From assembly GCF_016906535.1 (NCBI RefSeq), contig NC_057378.1, positions 372,001 to 436,000 on the forward strand: 64,000 bases of DNA. Reading direction: 5' to 3'. The DNA is from Rhizoctonia solani (lineage: Eukaryota > Basidiomycota > Agaricomycetes > Cantharellales > Ceratobasidiaceae). The translations under genes were made by a program, and so were the position numbers. The notes under the pieces were generated by a model. That model did no database searches, was not told the origin of the DNA, and saw only the letters and a program-made list of their open reading frames with translations. Every line of letters begins with the position of its first letter. Position 1 is the first letter of the stretch. Shown in pieces: positions 11,094 through 23,437 of this stretch.

Positions 11094-11849
11094 GCCCTGC
11101 AGCCATCACGTGGCCTGAAGCGCTGATGATCGGCCCCATTTGCTGGTAACTTAGTTTACCTCCATTTGGTGTGGTGTACAATTACAAGAATCCAACACTG
11201 TGTCGCTCAGTATCTCAGTGTCTCAAGCGCTGGGCTCAGCTTGCGGTTTGCGCAAACTCATTTTGCTTAAAGTTCCTGAGAGAATCTAGGCACTTAAGAA
11301 CGATGGTGGGTCATCATGTGAGGTGGTTGCGATGGCACACTGTACTTGTGAATAGCTGAAGGCCCGCGTCCAATTCCACCGGGCGCTGCTGAGTGAGCAG
11401 GCTCTTGGTTGGGAGCGGGAAATCATGAAACAATCTGTTGAATAAGCAGTAAGCAAACAAGGGAGAGTACAAATGGCAGTATTGGCGAACAAACTATGAG
11501 GATGAATGGCATACATACGCGGGTGCAGAAAGTTCCTACCTGCCTATGAGCCTGTAGAATGAGTCCGTTACAGCAAGCTAGCTTAGAGCAAGGATATTGA
11601 AAGCGGACTGACTGGTATGAGGGCTATTCAAGAACTGAGATTGTTCCATCTCTACTTGAAGGTCGACAGACTAGACTGAAGCATTGGCACCCCAGATCAT
11701 AGCTTTTTGCCATAAATAGTAGACTGGAGTATAAGTAATGACTCAGTAGATCTGAGTGTGGGGTGGAATGAGTATTCCGGGCTTGAACAAAGCCCTTTCA
11801 TACTCTACAGACACGACTTCCGCGTACTACGCATTCATCAATTGAGTCA
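11094..11849. other. Intergenic, upstream of NLR
   Basis: No supported gene. Short ORFs are not conserved-looking. It should contain the NLR promoter. Confidence 0.5.
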
Positions 11850-12085
11850 CCCCTTTTTTCTTTTTCTTTTTTCCCCTATTTCTGTATATTCTACGACTTT
11901 ACGGGGCCCAGCCCCATGGTGCAGCGTATTCATTAGGTGACTACTGTGCAAACGGGTAAACTATGGCTGGACGTGAGCAGTCGCCGTAGGGGCGGGACAG
12001 GACAAGTGGTTATTGTAGCAGAGACCGGGAGAACAGGAGCCTAGATAAATGGGTACATCCCTCCCTTTTATTAGAGCCAAACCTG
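11850..12085 (-). mobile_element. LINE 3' end, 5'-truncated copy
   Basis: On the minus strand this ends in an A-rich tail (the plus strand shows T-runs at 11853-11875). It shares a 3' UTR block with the copies at 24.3 kb and 43.3 kb, including a GGTGCGACGTAT-like core and a GGGAGAA block. No coding sequence remains. It is a dead-on-arrival insertion. Confidence 0.65.
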
Positions 12086-12977
12086 CGAATCGCGGCCAGT
12101 GCTCTTGATGTATGGAACTAGATTCAACGTTCGAATATAAGCTCAATATATCCCTGCCTATATGCAGCTTACTGGCTGGACATGATTTGTACCTCTTCGT
12201 ATGTTGTCTCGTTCCAATGCTATATTGTACCCAAGTTATCATAAGATTTGTATCCACACGCTGTGCATGTGAGCTCTTTATGCGGATACGCATATATAAG
12301 CGTCTCTTTGAGTCGGTGATTTATCATCTGAATTGTATATAAAGATTTTACTCATTGTATCCTAACGAGCTTAGTATCGCTTCTTAGCGCTTCTATCTAC
12401 ACTTATGAGCTATCACTTCTATCTAGCTCAATACGATGTTCTCTGGTTGCTTGTTCTTGGCACGTGATATCTGTTCCAGCGCGAAATATTCACCCCTTGA
12501 ATATTGCACGTGTCTTTGCTTCGCTTCGCCTCGCTTGCTTATGGGGTGCAGTTGTCTCTTTTGGTCTTCAACGCGAGCCTCAGAAGCATCAGCAGTCCGT
12601 CACGAGTGGACGCCCACCGTACTTGGCAAACATGAGCCAAGGACTTGGGCAACCAAAAAACTTATGTGGTGCACGTTTCTAGCATGGACTTTGCGATATG
12701 CAGCAGCAAGCACTCCATGAGCAATGGGTCAAGCTCTTGTACTGGTGATTCTGAATTGTTCAAACTTCTCACAGCGAGCAACAAGTGTATGGACTAGGAA
12801 TCATCCGAATTCAGAGGCGCAGCCCACGCTTGACAGTTTGCGGGATTGGTGCCACCCAGGGTCTTGTACCGTCACATCACGTGGCTGGGTATAGTTCTTC
12901 GCCGTTCTCGTTTGCCCAGGTGCTCATGGTCACATCCTACTGGAAACCGCCCCTTGTCCTACTCTGCCGACTGAACC
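12086..12977. other. Intergenic
   Basis: No supported gene. It contains the upstream region of the Zn2Cys6 gene. ORFs here overlap each other and lack recognisable motifs. Confidence 0.5.
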
Positions 12978-15169
12978 ATGCCGCCTCGATCTACGGCTGG
13001 GTGCTATACGTGTAAACGTAGGTGAGGGAATGCCAGCATTTGACCGAGGTAGGAACTGACTGGAGCATACCTCGAAGGAAAAAGAAGTGTGACGAGGTCA
13101 GCTGTATCATGTTATCGTTCTTTGTTTCGTTGTTGCTAATGCCACATTAGACGCAGCCATTCTGTACAAGATGCATTCGATCAGGAAGACAGTGCGAAGG
13201 ATACGCTCCGCTCGAAAGTCCGGACATCAAGGGTATCATGAGGCGGGGTAAAGCTACGCCCGCGCAGAAACATGTGCCTCCACCACGGTCGTCGAACACG
13301 CCTGAGTCACAGAAAGAACACACCACACTGTCATCGCCAATCAGCACGAATGTATCGGACCAGCCATCTGACCCACAAACACCGCCTCTGGACCCCAACA
13401 TCACACTCTCCCAGTCGTCGGACACAGACAGCGCTTTCCCTCTTTCGCCCCCAGACACTGCTCCATGGCAGCCATCAGTGCTGACCTCAGGCGTACGGTA
13501 TGTAACAGAAGGGAAGGGTGGTGGGCTTGCTGGGCGATGGTTGGAATCCCTTGACCCTGGGGCTGGGTTGCGTTCTGGCGATGGTGAAGATAGGTGGACT
13601 GATACATATGGGCAAGAAACGAGGGCATACGAAACCTCGTGGCCGATGTTCCACGGGGACGACCAAGCGATGGCCCCGAATTTGCCATCCGCGTTTATAT
13701 CCGAAGTGGCAGCAGATGAGGAATTGGAAGATGACCCAGAAGGAGCGAAATATGAGATGTGCACAGTGCCGGTACTGGATGCAAACACGGTGGACAACAC
13801 TCTGCCGTTTATACTGGAATGCTGTGAGTAGGGATCTCAATCTGAGTCTGAGTATTTATTGGAGGACTGATAGTCTATATGAGAAGATGCTCGGTGGATA
13901 CATCTGGTGATATTTGAACCTAGCAAAGCAGCGAACCCGATGAAGGATACGATCATAGCGCAGTTTATGCGATCTCCGGACGAGAGACCGAAGATGATAC
14001 TGCTTGCGAACGTGGTTGGTAGCCTCGGGAGAAGTCTGCGGTACGACGCAAGAGTATCTCAGTTGGTGGACTACCTGCGAACCGAAGCGTACGGAAACAT
14101 CGCGAAGTTTCTATCGGACCAACCTGGGGACGAACGTGAGAGGGACAGGCAGAGTGCGTTGGCCGCACTGGACCTTATGATGGAGGCAGGCCAATCATTT
14201 AGAAACCCGTGGCTCCCTGCTGAATCTTTTGCAGGTTATCCTCATCCAACGATACTCGAAGCCAATGCTGACTATCGTCAAATTGATGGAAGCCGCAGCC
14301 CCCATCTTTCGTAGGGCCTGCCCTGAGCCATTAGATCAGTACCCTAATCTGCCAAACGCTGTCATGTCGGCGTCCGTGAACATTCGACACTTTGCTACGA
14401 CGGATATTATAGTCAGCATAACCACCGGACGGCCTATGTTTTTCCGATACGATACATCTTATTCACCGCAAATCCTGGAAATGATCAAGGACGGTCGTTA
14501 TGGGATGCAGTGGCTGCACGGCATAGCAGACCAGTACATCGTCATATTGGCCCATATCAACGTCTTGTTTGAGGAATTTGGAACCAAAGCGGGTACGGAA
14601 CATGTTGCCGAAATCGAGAATCAGATCAGCGAGGTTGGGTCTTTTACTGAGCGCTCCGCCGACCCGGTCTCTACGGTTTGGAGGTACACCGTTCGAGAGT
14701 GCTGGAAGATGACTATGTACATCTATCTCTACATGGTGGGCAGTCTTACTACATACCTACAATTTCAAACTAATTGCCCGGTTAAGGTTTTGTGTGGGGC
14801 GAGCACCGTTGACTCTCGAGTTCTTCCTCGGGTCAAATCCTTTACTCGTCTAATTGACGCTGTGACCCCAGGTCGTAACCCAGATTCATTCTTATATATC
14901 CCCATGATCATCGTAAGTATTTACTTTCAGACTCCTAAACATTATTCTAAACCGGTATTTCCAAGGTCGGAGCCTCGTCGTACAGACAACGAGACCGGGC
15001 GGTGATCCAACGACGCATGTTCGGTCTACAAGAGTGTCTCAATCCTGGTAGTTGTGGGTACGATGCGATGAATATGTTGATCGACGTCTGGAGGCGGACC
15101 GAGGCTGAGAACCGACCAGCGGTGTGGTACGACCTGAGACTGGCGGCATTTCGCGTGACAGGTATTTGA
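12978..15169 (+). CDS. Zn(II)2Cys6 fungal transcription factor
   Basis: Nuclear DNA-binding regulator, 638 residues. Exons: 12978-13021, 13078-13096, 13151-13823, 13887-14185, 14235-14912, 14966-15169; the total length is a multiple of three. The binuclear zinc cluster is split across exons 1-3 and reads C-x2-C-x6-C-x6-C-x2-C-x6-C near the N-terminus, with a KRRKKK basic stretch. A proline/serine-rich acidic linker follows. The middle and C-terminal parts match the fungal-specific transcription factor region common in Agaricomycetes (FILECYARW, RRACPEPL, NIRHF and RLAAF segments). The intron at 14186-14234 appears to be GC-AG. Targets cannot be deduced from neighbours. Confidence 0.85.
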
Positions 15170-15962
15170 TATAACACAGAAGGGCGTGGTGAAGGATATT
15201 AGGATTCAACTAATGTTGTGGTGTTACTCTGGTAATCGAACTCCTAATTCGCCTCCATTACACGCACCGATTGTATTGATACTCTATTATTTAATCGTCG
15301 GCTATATACTATGCTGTTGTAAATATTTTGATTTTCTAGGTTGGTGTATGTGTGTTCGATGGGCGGGTCAGGCGAGCTTTGCACATTGAGAAGAGGTGTG
15401 GTTCTTGCAGGTCGCAGCGGCTGGTGAAATCTGCATCTGGTTCAGGACGGAGAGATGATGTATAGTTCTCCCGAACTTGAACGGGCTCATGACTCCAATT
15501 TTGCTCGACTTGGAGTCATATAAGTAATAAGTAAATAAATAATAAACTTGGCGGGCTGTCGGAAATGTTCAGGTATTCTATTCCTAACCATGTACATTCA
15601 TCTTGTACACTTTGATTGCATATTGTTTCATCAGACCAGTGAGAGAAAATGTCCAAGTATTCAGCTGAGGAATAATCGAGTTAACGTCATTGGTATATCC
15701 TTCTAATGATTGAATATTACCTGGCTTTTCTGCAGACATAGAGTCAGATGATTGTATCATACGACCCAGAGGCAACGAAAATCGCCATTAACGTCAGAAT
15801 AGAAAACGATGGGAGGAATGAACGAAAACGGTAAATGTCCCGTGAGTGATTTCTGAATACACACTCCCCTTTTCAAACTCGACACTCGGGCGGATCCAGC
15901 TATGGAAGCCGAGACACGATGTGAGCTAGCTGGGAACAGGCGAAACTGCAATTTCCTTTCAG
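15170..15962. other. Intergenic
   Basis: 3' flank of the regulator gene, AT-rich. No gene supported. Confidence 0.5.
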
Positions 15963-16257
15963 ACACTAAGTAGGCCCGGTCCGTAGGTCCCAGGGCCGGA
16001 TTACCTCATCACACGGCACGAACTCCGGCCGTGAGTCATTCAGAGAAACGGTAACCCGGGGAACATGTTTGCAGCGACCAATAGGGCGCCGCCCCTGTCC
16101 CAACGAGAAGGTGTGCACGCGTCTTGACCCAGCGTCCAGGCGACACGGGCCATTGGGTGAGAATGTGATTGAATGGGTGTCCAAGCCATCGTTATGCAAC
16201 AACTTTGAGACTCTGCCACTATTCCTTGCATCCCAAAGCTAAGTAGCAGAAACACTA
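15963..16257 (-). pseudogene. WD40-repeat relic
   Basis: One frame on the minus strand stays open for about 95 codons and reads as two eroded WD repeats: an LWDARNSG end, a SITFSPNG start, and near the 3' end RPWDLRTG, a form of IRIWDLRTG. There is no NACHT portion and no start context. This is probably a fragment of an NLR or WD40 gene related to the one at 6.3-8.7 kb. Confidence 0.55.
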
Positions 16258-17021
16258 GACACGTTGGGCTAGAGTCAAATTTGAAACTTCACTGCTCATT
16301 TTCTCCTCCCCAGCCAGTAAACTCCATTTCGAAAATTGGCATTCTGTGTTGCACTGGACAGATACTCCCTTAAGTAGAATTACACATTGTACACTTTCGG
16401 CATTGTGCTCAACTGGGCTAAGTAAATTTTAAAATTCACTCTAGCCCAAGGTGTCTACTAGTGACAAAAGCGACTTGAGTTTCATTGAGAGATAATGTGA
16501 TATACAACACATTTGACTCTTCTGTGCTTTGGGGTTCACGGTAGAAATAAGAAAAGAGAATATTGACCATCTGCTAAGTTCAATTATTTTATACAAGACT
16601 ACATGCTTGGTGGTGGAGTTGCTACCTCGTACCATACTGCATACAATAGATTGTTACTAAAGTTTCCGTAGTCCGGTTACAATGACCTAGCCCTACTCTA
16701 CGGGTTCTTTTGCTCTACCAGCCGGTTTGGTCCTCATAATCACCCATTATAAGGATTAAACCCATTTATCTTATGGCGCCCCCCAGCCCACTCTCTAGCT
16801 AAGCATTCCGAGATGACGAGGGGCTACGGTTGATGTCGGCTTTAAACTGATCTCAGATGTGGGCGCTTATATTCATCGCTCATATCACGTGACGACCAGT
16901 TCACCGAATCTCGACTCGGACAACGCGAATGGCGTCTCACATCAAGCACACGCGGCGTCAAGTAATCAACTCTTCTATAACCTTAAATCACGATTCTCAT
17001 CCTGACCACGACCACCCTTAG
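16258..17021. other. Intergenic, EAF1 promoter
   Basis: No gene supported. A CACGTGA palindromic E-box lies at about 16887, some 135 bp upstream of the EAF1 start, and could be a bHLH (Cbf1-like) site. Confidence 0.4.
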
Positions 17022-20000
17022 ATGATTGCTACGGCGGATGCTCGTAATTCGTTGTTGGCCAAGAAGAGTGCCGAGAAGGAGTAAGTCCAGTCCTGCTAGT
17101 GTGTTTATTGTATTCTGTTAATCAATAATAGGGCCTCGGCATTAAATCGAGAGCGACTAATTCGGGAATTGCTGAGGGTTACAGAATGGAGATCCAAATC
17201 TGGCGTTGGGGCGTTCCCTCGTACAGGCGGCCAGGAATCCGTTCCAGATGAACTGCTGCAGTATTATCTGACCCCGTTCCCCGAGTACGTGCATGTCGTC
17301 ATCGGCTATTCACTTACGGCTCATGTATTTCTGCGTTCAACCAGTGGAACCTTTCCCTCGGCACTTGACCTTATTACTCGACACCTGGAATCCACTCCCG
17401 AGCCAGAACCAGAGCCGCTGAAAGAGCCACAGCCAGATTCAGAACTAGCGCCCGAATCCGAACCCGAGACCGCATTGGAGCCTGAAGCTGAAACTGAGCC
17501 GGTGGTTGACCCCAGCACACCCATGGTCAAGACGGAAGAGGATGATGCGATTATGAATGACTCCGAAGAGGCAGGTGTTTATCCTGTTGTTGTAATATTG
17601 ATCTATTAATTTGTCGCCCGTGATCTGTAGCCTGCGCCTCAAGAACAGGATGAGGATGTGGAGATGCAACCGCCGGCAGAAACTCCCAGTACTACGGCTA
17701 CCGCGACCGCTACGGCTGAAGCCACCCCCGATCCGTTACCATTCGCTCCTGAGCCAGCCCCGGCTGCACGAGTTCACGAACCAATTCAGCCGGTACCAAC
17801 TGCAGCTCATGCTCCGGTCCAGGTACCACCTATACTGACCCAACTACCATCCGAGCCAGTAGCAGCATCACCAGTAGCGATGGTCGAATCTGCGGAAGAG
17901 TCGAATCCAAACCTGGAGTCTACTCCTGCGAGGCCAAAATTCGACCCTTCGCGGCCGCTTCATACTCAACCGCCACTTGCCCCGCCTCCTCCAGACGAGA
18001 GGATTCCAACTCTTGCCACGCTCAAAGATCTCATGTTCTCATCCTCGTCCACAAACGAACCCGAGCCGACCATTAACCCATCAGCTCTCTCCATTCGCCA
18101 ATCCCCAACGACCCCAACAGCCAAAACCAACCCATCTGCAAAGTCGCTTGCCAATCCTTATGCCGCCTCGCTACCCCCTCTTCCGCCTTTGCCAGCTGAC
18201 TTGGCGAGAAAGGTAGCAGGCGTCAAGGTGCGAAGACAGCGAGTACAACAGACCAACGGGGTGAATTGGGGAGGGAGCGGAATTTGGGCCGGGCAACACC
18301 AACAGCAGCAACAACAAGCTGGGGCTGGAAGCGGCTTGGGACCCGGAGGCGCAGGTGCGCAAGGGTGGTGGGCTAGCGTCAATGGTATGCCTTCTTTCCT
18401 TTTCTGACGATGACGTTGCTAACATATCGTGAAGTGGGCCAAGCACCCGCTCCCGGCCAGACGCACGCTCCTCAGACTGGGATGGAACTTTTGAGGTGGC
18501 AGGCGATCCTGCAAATCAATCCCGCACATGTGTTTGCGAGAAGACCTACCAAGTGTGTAACGACGCACGAGTGGAGGGTGAGCCTGGACCCTGATACTTA
18601 ACGAATCGCGAATTGATGTTTGGGCGCAAAGGTGTTGCGCCACGAGCTTGAATATACTCGGGCAATGCAGCGAATTGAACAACTGAAGCAAGATGGGATG
18701 TGGAGCTTTAGGCAACCGAAGAAGCAGAGGGGCCCACCACTTCCCAAGACGCATTGGGATTATCTCATGGACGAGATGGTGTGTAGTGCTTTACTATGCA
18801 CATGCTCCATCGCTGTGTACGATCGCTCTAATACATTGGGCAGAAATGGCTCCAAATTGATTACCGAGAAGAACGCCGATGGAAAACGGTAATCGCTTTC
18901 GAGCTCGCCCATGCCGCTCGAGAATGGCACGAGGCAAGTCCCGAAGAGAGGAAGGAAATGTGCGTTGGATTCCGCAAGACCGACTATCTGACGAATGAAG
19001 AGCCGGGTGAAAATGAGGATGTTGAAATGGATGGAGGGAAGGGAGGTCTAGAGGTGCAGGCGGAGGGAGAAGGAGAAGCAGCGGAGGACGATGTTGAGAT
19101 GACCGAACGAGTGGGATCAGACGGAAAGGCGGCCGAACTACGGTCTGAACCCGAAAATGAGGATGAACCCGAGGATAAGCAGGAGCCACACACTGGGGGG
19201 ATGGATCCAAGGGAGGATGTTATGGGTGCCGATGACGATGCAGCGGTAATCGAGGAGTCGAAGGAGCCGGAGAAAGAAAAAGATGGGGACCAGGAGCCCG
19301 GGATGATGGCCCAGGACGACGCACCTGGCGTATTAACCAAGGATGAACCAACTGTTCCACCGTCTAAAGAATACTCGCCAGCCAAAGATCCCGATCTCCC
19401 AGACGACGATGCAGATGGCGAAGATGACCCTAGTCTACTGGCCAAAAATGCCCTTAGGCCCGACGCGGAAGGTGCTGAAGCCACTTTGGCTGACTTGGAA
19501 TACATCGATTCTGTTCGGGAAGAGCTCGTCCAGCTCGCCACCGCACCCTCGCTCCTAACTTCTTTCGCGCTCCCTCCTCTTCCTGCCCCCGCCTCGACAA
19601 AAACCAAGCCAGACAGCATCGACATCCTGGCTGAACTCTTCCCTGACCTTTCGCTCTACACCGGTATCTCCGATTCGATTGACTCCGACCCGGCAAAACA
19701 AGAAAAACGCCCAGACGAATCAATGACGAGCGTTGCGTCCGGAAAGCTCGCGCATGCCTCCCGATTAATGGATATCAAACCTGTTCTAGTGGGGGCCCTC
19801 GATCCTGCGCGACACTTGTTCAAGAATCGATGGATTGGACTTGATGAGGTTCCAGCTGTGGAGGATCCGAGGGACGTAGGCACTGTAAGGCAAGACACGC
19901 TATTCAATGGGAATTGTGAGTTTTCTCTTCATTCAGCGCCATCACCGCGATTGGTTTTGACTTGGGTGTAGACCTGTTCGCAGCCGACAAAAAACCCGAG

Positions 20001-21477
20001 GAGAAAGCCTTGCGAAGGAGACCTGATAGCGGAATGACCCACCCCGTTCCAGCGCATGTTCCCCCTGCACCACGGGACGCACAAGCTCGTTTGGAACGTG
20101 TGGTATGGACACCCGAAGACGATCAGCTCTTGAAATCCATTTGTGACGCCTATCCGAATAGCTGGTCCCTTACTGCCGACTTGTTTAACTCTTCCCGAGT
20201 GACTATTAAACCCGACTCCCGGACCCCCTGGGACTGCTATGATCGCTACACCAAAATGTTTGGAGGTGGGACGGCTGGCGGGGACGAAAAGCCACAAGGC
20301 CAAGGACCTGTGGAAATTGCGCTACCCTCGCCTGGTGGGACGATCCGCAAGGATTCCAAGCCTCCGGTGGTGGATTCCAAGGGTAAAAAAGTGTTCGAAA
20401 ACAAGAAACAAGTTCGGCAACATTATTTGTATGATACGTTGCGCAAGGTAGTCAGGAAGCGGGAGAATGCGAACAAGGCTAACCGTAAGCCCCTTGCTCT
20501 TTTTTCGCAGTCATTGTTTTAACTTGATTGATGAAATAGAACCACCCAAACGAACGATCCCGCCTCCGCACGAGACACATTCTCAGCTCTCAAACGGGCA
20601 AAGAATATATACGCCTGCCGAGTTGTCGAAGCTCAAGGCTGAGAGGGATGCGAGACACTATGCGGAGATGATCAAGCGAAGGCAGGAGATTTACCAGCAG
20701 GCTGTGGCAGCCGGACGGCCAGTCGTAAGCCTATCGTCCCGGGTATCAATTCCGTTTATTCACGTTTTTCGGGGTTTGTAGCCACGAATGCCACCGGGTC
20801 TAGTTAATATCCCTATTCGGAGCGCTCAGATGAATGCACACGTTCAAATGCAGCTTCAGCAGCAACAGGTTCAAGCCCAGGTTCAGCAAACCCAAGCTCA
20901 ACAGTCACCACCAAATCCACAGGCCCAGCCGCAAATAGCTCAACCCCAAACACAACCGATATCTCAACCACAAGTGCCACCTCAAGCTCAACAACCTCAA
21001 ATCACTCCTGGACAACCGCAACCTCAAGCTTCAGGCTTTGTGCAGCGCGCGCAACTTGCCCAACCAACACAACAGCAAATGTCCCCTCCCAACGGACAAG
21101 TCCAGCCGCCTCGACCCCAACCACAACAACAAGCCATGAGCCATTTGTTGCGACAGCAAATGCATATGATACCTGGAGCTGGAATGCAGAACGGCATGTT
21201 TGTGAACCGAGCGCAGATGGGGCCTGAGCAAGTAAATCAGTTGCTATTGGTGAGGAATTCCTCCATCTTGTTTATGCCTGGAGTCTAACATTCAAAGTAG
21301 CAACAAGCAGCGAGGGCGTTACAGAATCAACAGCAGCAAGCAACAACGACCACCCAGACCCAAATCGCTGCACAGCCACAGATTCAAGTGCCAAGTATCC
21401 AATCGGCTCCAACCGTCGCACCAACGCCTGGCCCCATCCCGACCGCTACTGGGGACGGAGATGTGACAATGCAATAA
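17022..21477 (+). CDS. EAF1: Eaf1/Vid21-type NuA4 histone acetyltransferase scaffold
   Basis: Platform subunit of the nuclear NuA4 acetyltransferase complex. Ten exons: 17022-17080, 17132-17574, 17644-18384, 18435-18577, 18632-18778, 18844-19915, 19972-20484, 20540-20724, 20782-21249, 21301-21477. Together they give 1,315 codons with no break. Order of features: a short helical N-terminus; an acidic Pro/Glu region; an HSA domain encoded across 18700-18960 (HWDYLMDEMKWLQIDYREER region), which binds actin-related proteins in this family; a long acidic, disordered segment; a Myb/SANT domain at about 20100-20270 (WTPEDDQLL...PWDCYDRY); and a glutamine/proline-rich tail from 20782. HSA followed by SANT without an ATPase domain separates Eaf1/Vid21 from Swr1 and p400. 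The exon 2/3 junction has an alternative acceptor. Confidence 0.9.
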
Positions 21478-21907
21478 AAACTCGTGGGCCACCTCACCTT
21501 TGCTTGGCTTTTCTCCCTCTGTCCGACTGTTTTGTATTGTAGCATTGCGACGGGTTATATTTCGTTATTGAATTTTCCTTTTTGGCTTCATTGCGGGCAC
21601 GTACTAAGTGCTATCTAAATTAACTTCTCCGTCCCTATGGATCCATGCTCGTATTCAGCGAACCGGGATATCTGGGACGACTTCTATCGACCCGAATGCA
21701 CACCTCGGAAGAATTGCGTTAATTCTGCGGTTCTCTCGACGGCCCCGGCCCCTTTGGAATGGGCTGTACGTCCTCATAATGGATGGTTTCAAGCACCAGG
21801 CAGTCGTCCTCGTCACCTTATGACGGGCCGCGGACCGCAGGCCGCTCTAAAGTAGGTATAAATGCGCGCTTTAGTGATGGGGCTCTCTCATCATCTTTTT
21901 CTTGAAC
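21478..21907. other. Short intergenic region, EAF1 3' flank and AA9 promoter
   Basis: No separate gene supported. Two overlapping short frames at 21608-21855 show no recognisable motif. Confidence 0.45.
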
Positions 21908-23437
21908 ATGCGCACCATCGTTTTAATTACTACGCTTTCTTGCGCTACATCTGCCTATGCGCATGGATATGTCCAACAAATAAAGATAGGTAATGAATAT
22001 GTTCAGGCTTGGAATCCGTACAAGGCGAGTATTAATTCGGTAAAGGTCTTAGCAAGCTTGTGTTGAATACGAATGCAGGACCCCCAGCAAAAGGTCACCC
22101 GCATTACTCGGGCTTTCAAAGATAATGGACCTATACCTGATGGGTAAAGAGGATGGGCTTCCGTTGACGTAATCGAGGCTAATTATCACTACTAAATGCA
22201 ACAGGGAATTTATCGTGAGTTAATCGGGACTGTTCGCGTCCTATAATCAAGTAATTCTCTATTCAGACCTCTGCCATCATATGTAATATCGGCAAGACGG
22301 CTGACGCTCAAAACTTGCCAGTTAACGCCACTGCAGCAGTTCCTGCTGGAACGACTGTCCAATTTCTCCGGACTGACTGGCAGTCTGATCATCCGGGTCC
22401 AAGTAAGTGCTCATATGTGTTCTCCCGGGAACCGGATTTTATAGCATGCTTCACTAAATTTCAGTAATGACATACCTTGCTAAGTGCCCCGGCTCTTGCT
22501 CGGCCTTCAAGGCTGATTCTGGGAACATCTGGGTCAAGGTGCTGTCTCTCAAGCCGTGGCTTGCTTATTTATTGACTCAATTGATTTCCGATCAGATACA
22601 GGAGGATGGATATGATGCGGTAAGTGACCGACAGCTCTACGGGGGCCCCAAAAACCCGGGAGCGCTCTGGAGTGCTCCGGTTTTGGGAACCTCCTCGTTA
22701 GGATCCGACGAATCCGGATTGCTCGGCGAGGACTTGAGAGCACTCCACGAGCCCTTCCGAGCGTCATACCAAACGCTCCCGAATGCTCGCTGACAATAGC
22801 GAGTCCCGGAGCGCTCCCGAGATTTTCGGGGCCCCGTAGAGAGCTGACAAAAGGTGATACGCCTCTCAGTCTCTTACTCCCGCTCAGACCAAAACGCCTC
22901 CATGGGCCTCCAAGCGCCTGTCGACTGTCAATAGGTGAGAAATATTATCGTATCAGTTCACACATGCGCTCAGCTCGGGTAACGTTAGTACGTGGTCTGC
23001 CACTATTCCCAAGACTCTCCAGAATGGCGAATACATACTTCGTCGTAAGTCATTCGTCCCCAACACCCTAAATCAGTGGAGTATCAAGTACCGTTTCAGA
23101 TGAAATTCTTGGACTTCAACGTGCTTCTGAGAGCGGACGTGCATAGTTCTATCCTGCATGCTGTCAAATCACAGTGACAAATGCATGTACTTGATTTGGA
23201 CTTTGATCAACTACGAAGATCTAACGAACTCGTTAACCAGGGAGGCACAAAGCCCCTCCCAAGAGGTATTACTCTCCCAGGGAACTATACCTTAACTGAC
23301 CCGGGTGTGCGTTCGATCACTGTATTTTGCTGTATCTACCTAACTATAGCGCCTTTTAAATTTTGTTGAAGTATCGCGATATCTCTGCGACCAAACCGTA
23401 CACTCCACCAGGTGCGCATGGTTCCTTGAGAAAGTGA
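21908..23437 (+). pseudogene. AA9 lytic polysaccharide monooxygenase, broken by a nonsense codon
   Basis: Secreted copper enzyme family that oxidatively cleaves cellulose. A signal peptide (MRTIVLITTLSCATSAYA) is followed directly by HGYV, so the mature protein would begin with the copper-binding His1. The second copper His is present in the DHPGP motif (exon ending near 22402). The tract that should read GxAQFYP instead has TAG at the Gln codon (about 23146-23148), followed in the same frame by FYPAC. The frame also shifts just after this (about 23175-23225). The last exon gives a DPG...YTPPG end as in AA9 catalytic domains. No CBM1 is seen. There are about eight introns, one a MITE host (22620-22887), and a 10-nt exon near 22204. 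The gene model outside the stop is good, so decay is recent, or the stop is a sequence error. Confidence 0.8.
22635..22841 (+). mobile_element. MITE copy 1, inside AA9 intron
   Basis: A 207 bp non-coding element with terminal inverted repeats CTCTACGGGGGCCCC and GGGGCCCCGTAGAG. It lies in an intron that would otherwise be about 61 nt, the usual size here. A second copy in reverse orientation occurs at 28544-28725. The interior is GC-rich with repeated GAGCGCTC-type motifs. No transposase is encoded. The target duplication is unclear. Confidence 0.8.

Noticed and set aside
13147..13800. 217-codon minus ORF in the Zn2Cys6 gene
   Set aside because: Antisense to the linker exon, which is in phase with the zinc cluster.
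18984..19625. 213-codon Ser-rich minus ORF
   Set aside because: Antisense of the acidic EAF1 segment; serine richness is a by-product of Glu/Asp codons.
21608..21855. Two overlapping plus ORFs between EAF1 and AA9
   Set aside because: Short, overlapping in different frames and within the intergenic promoter region.
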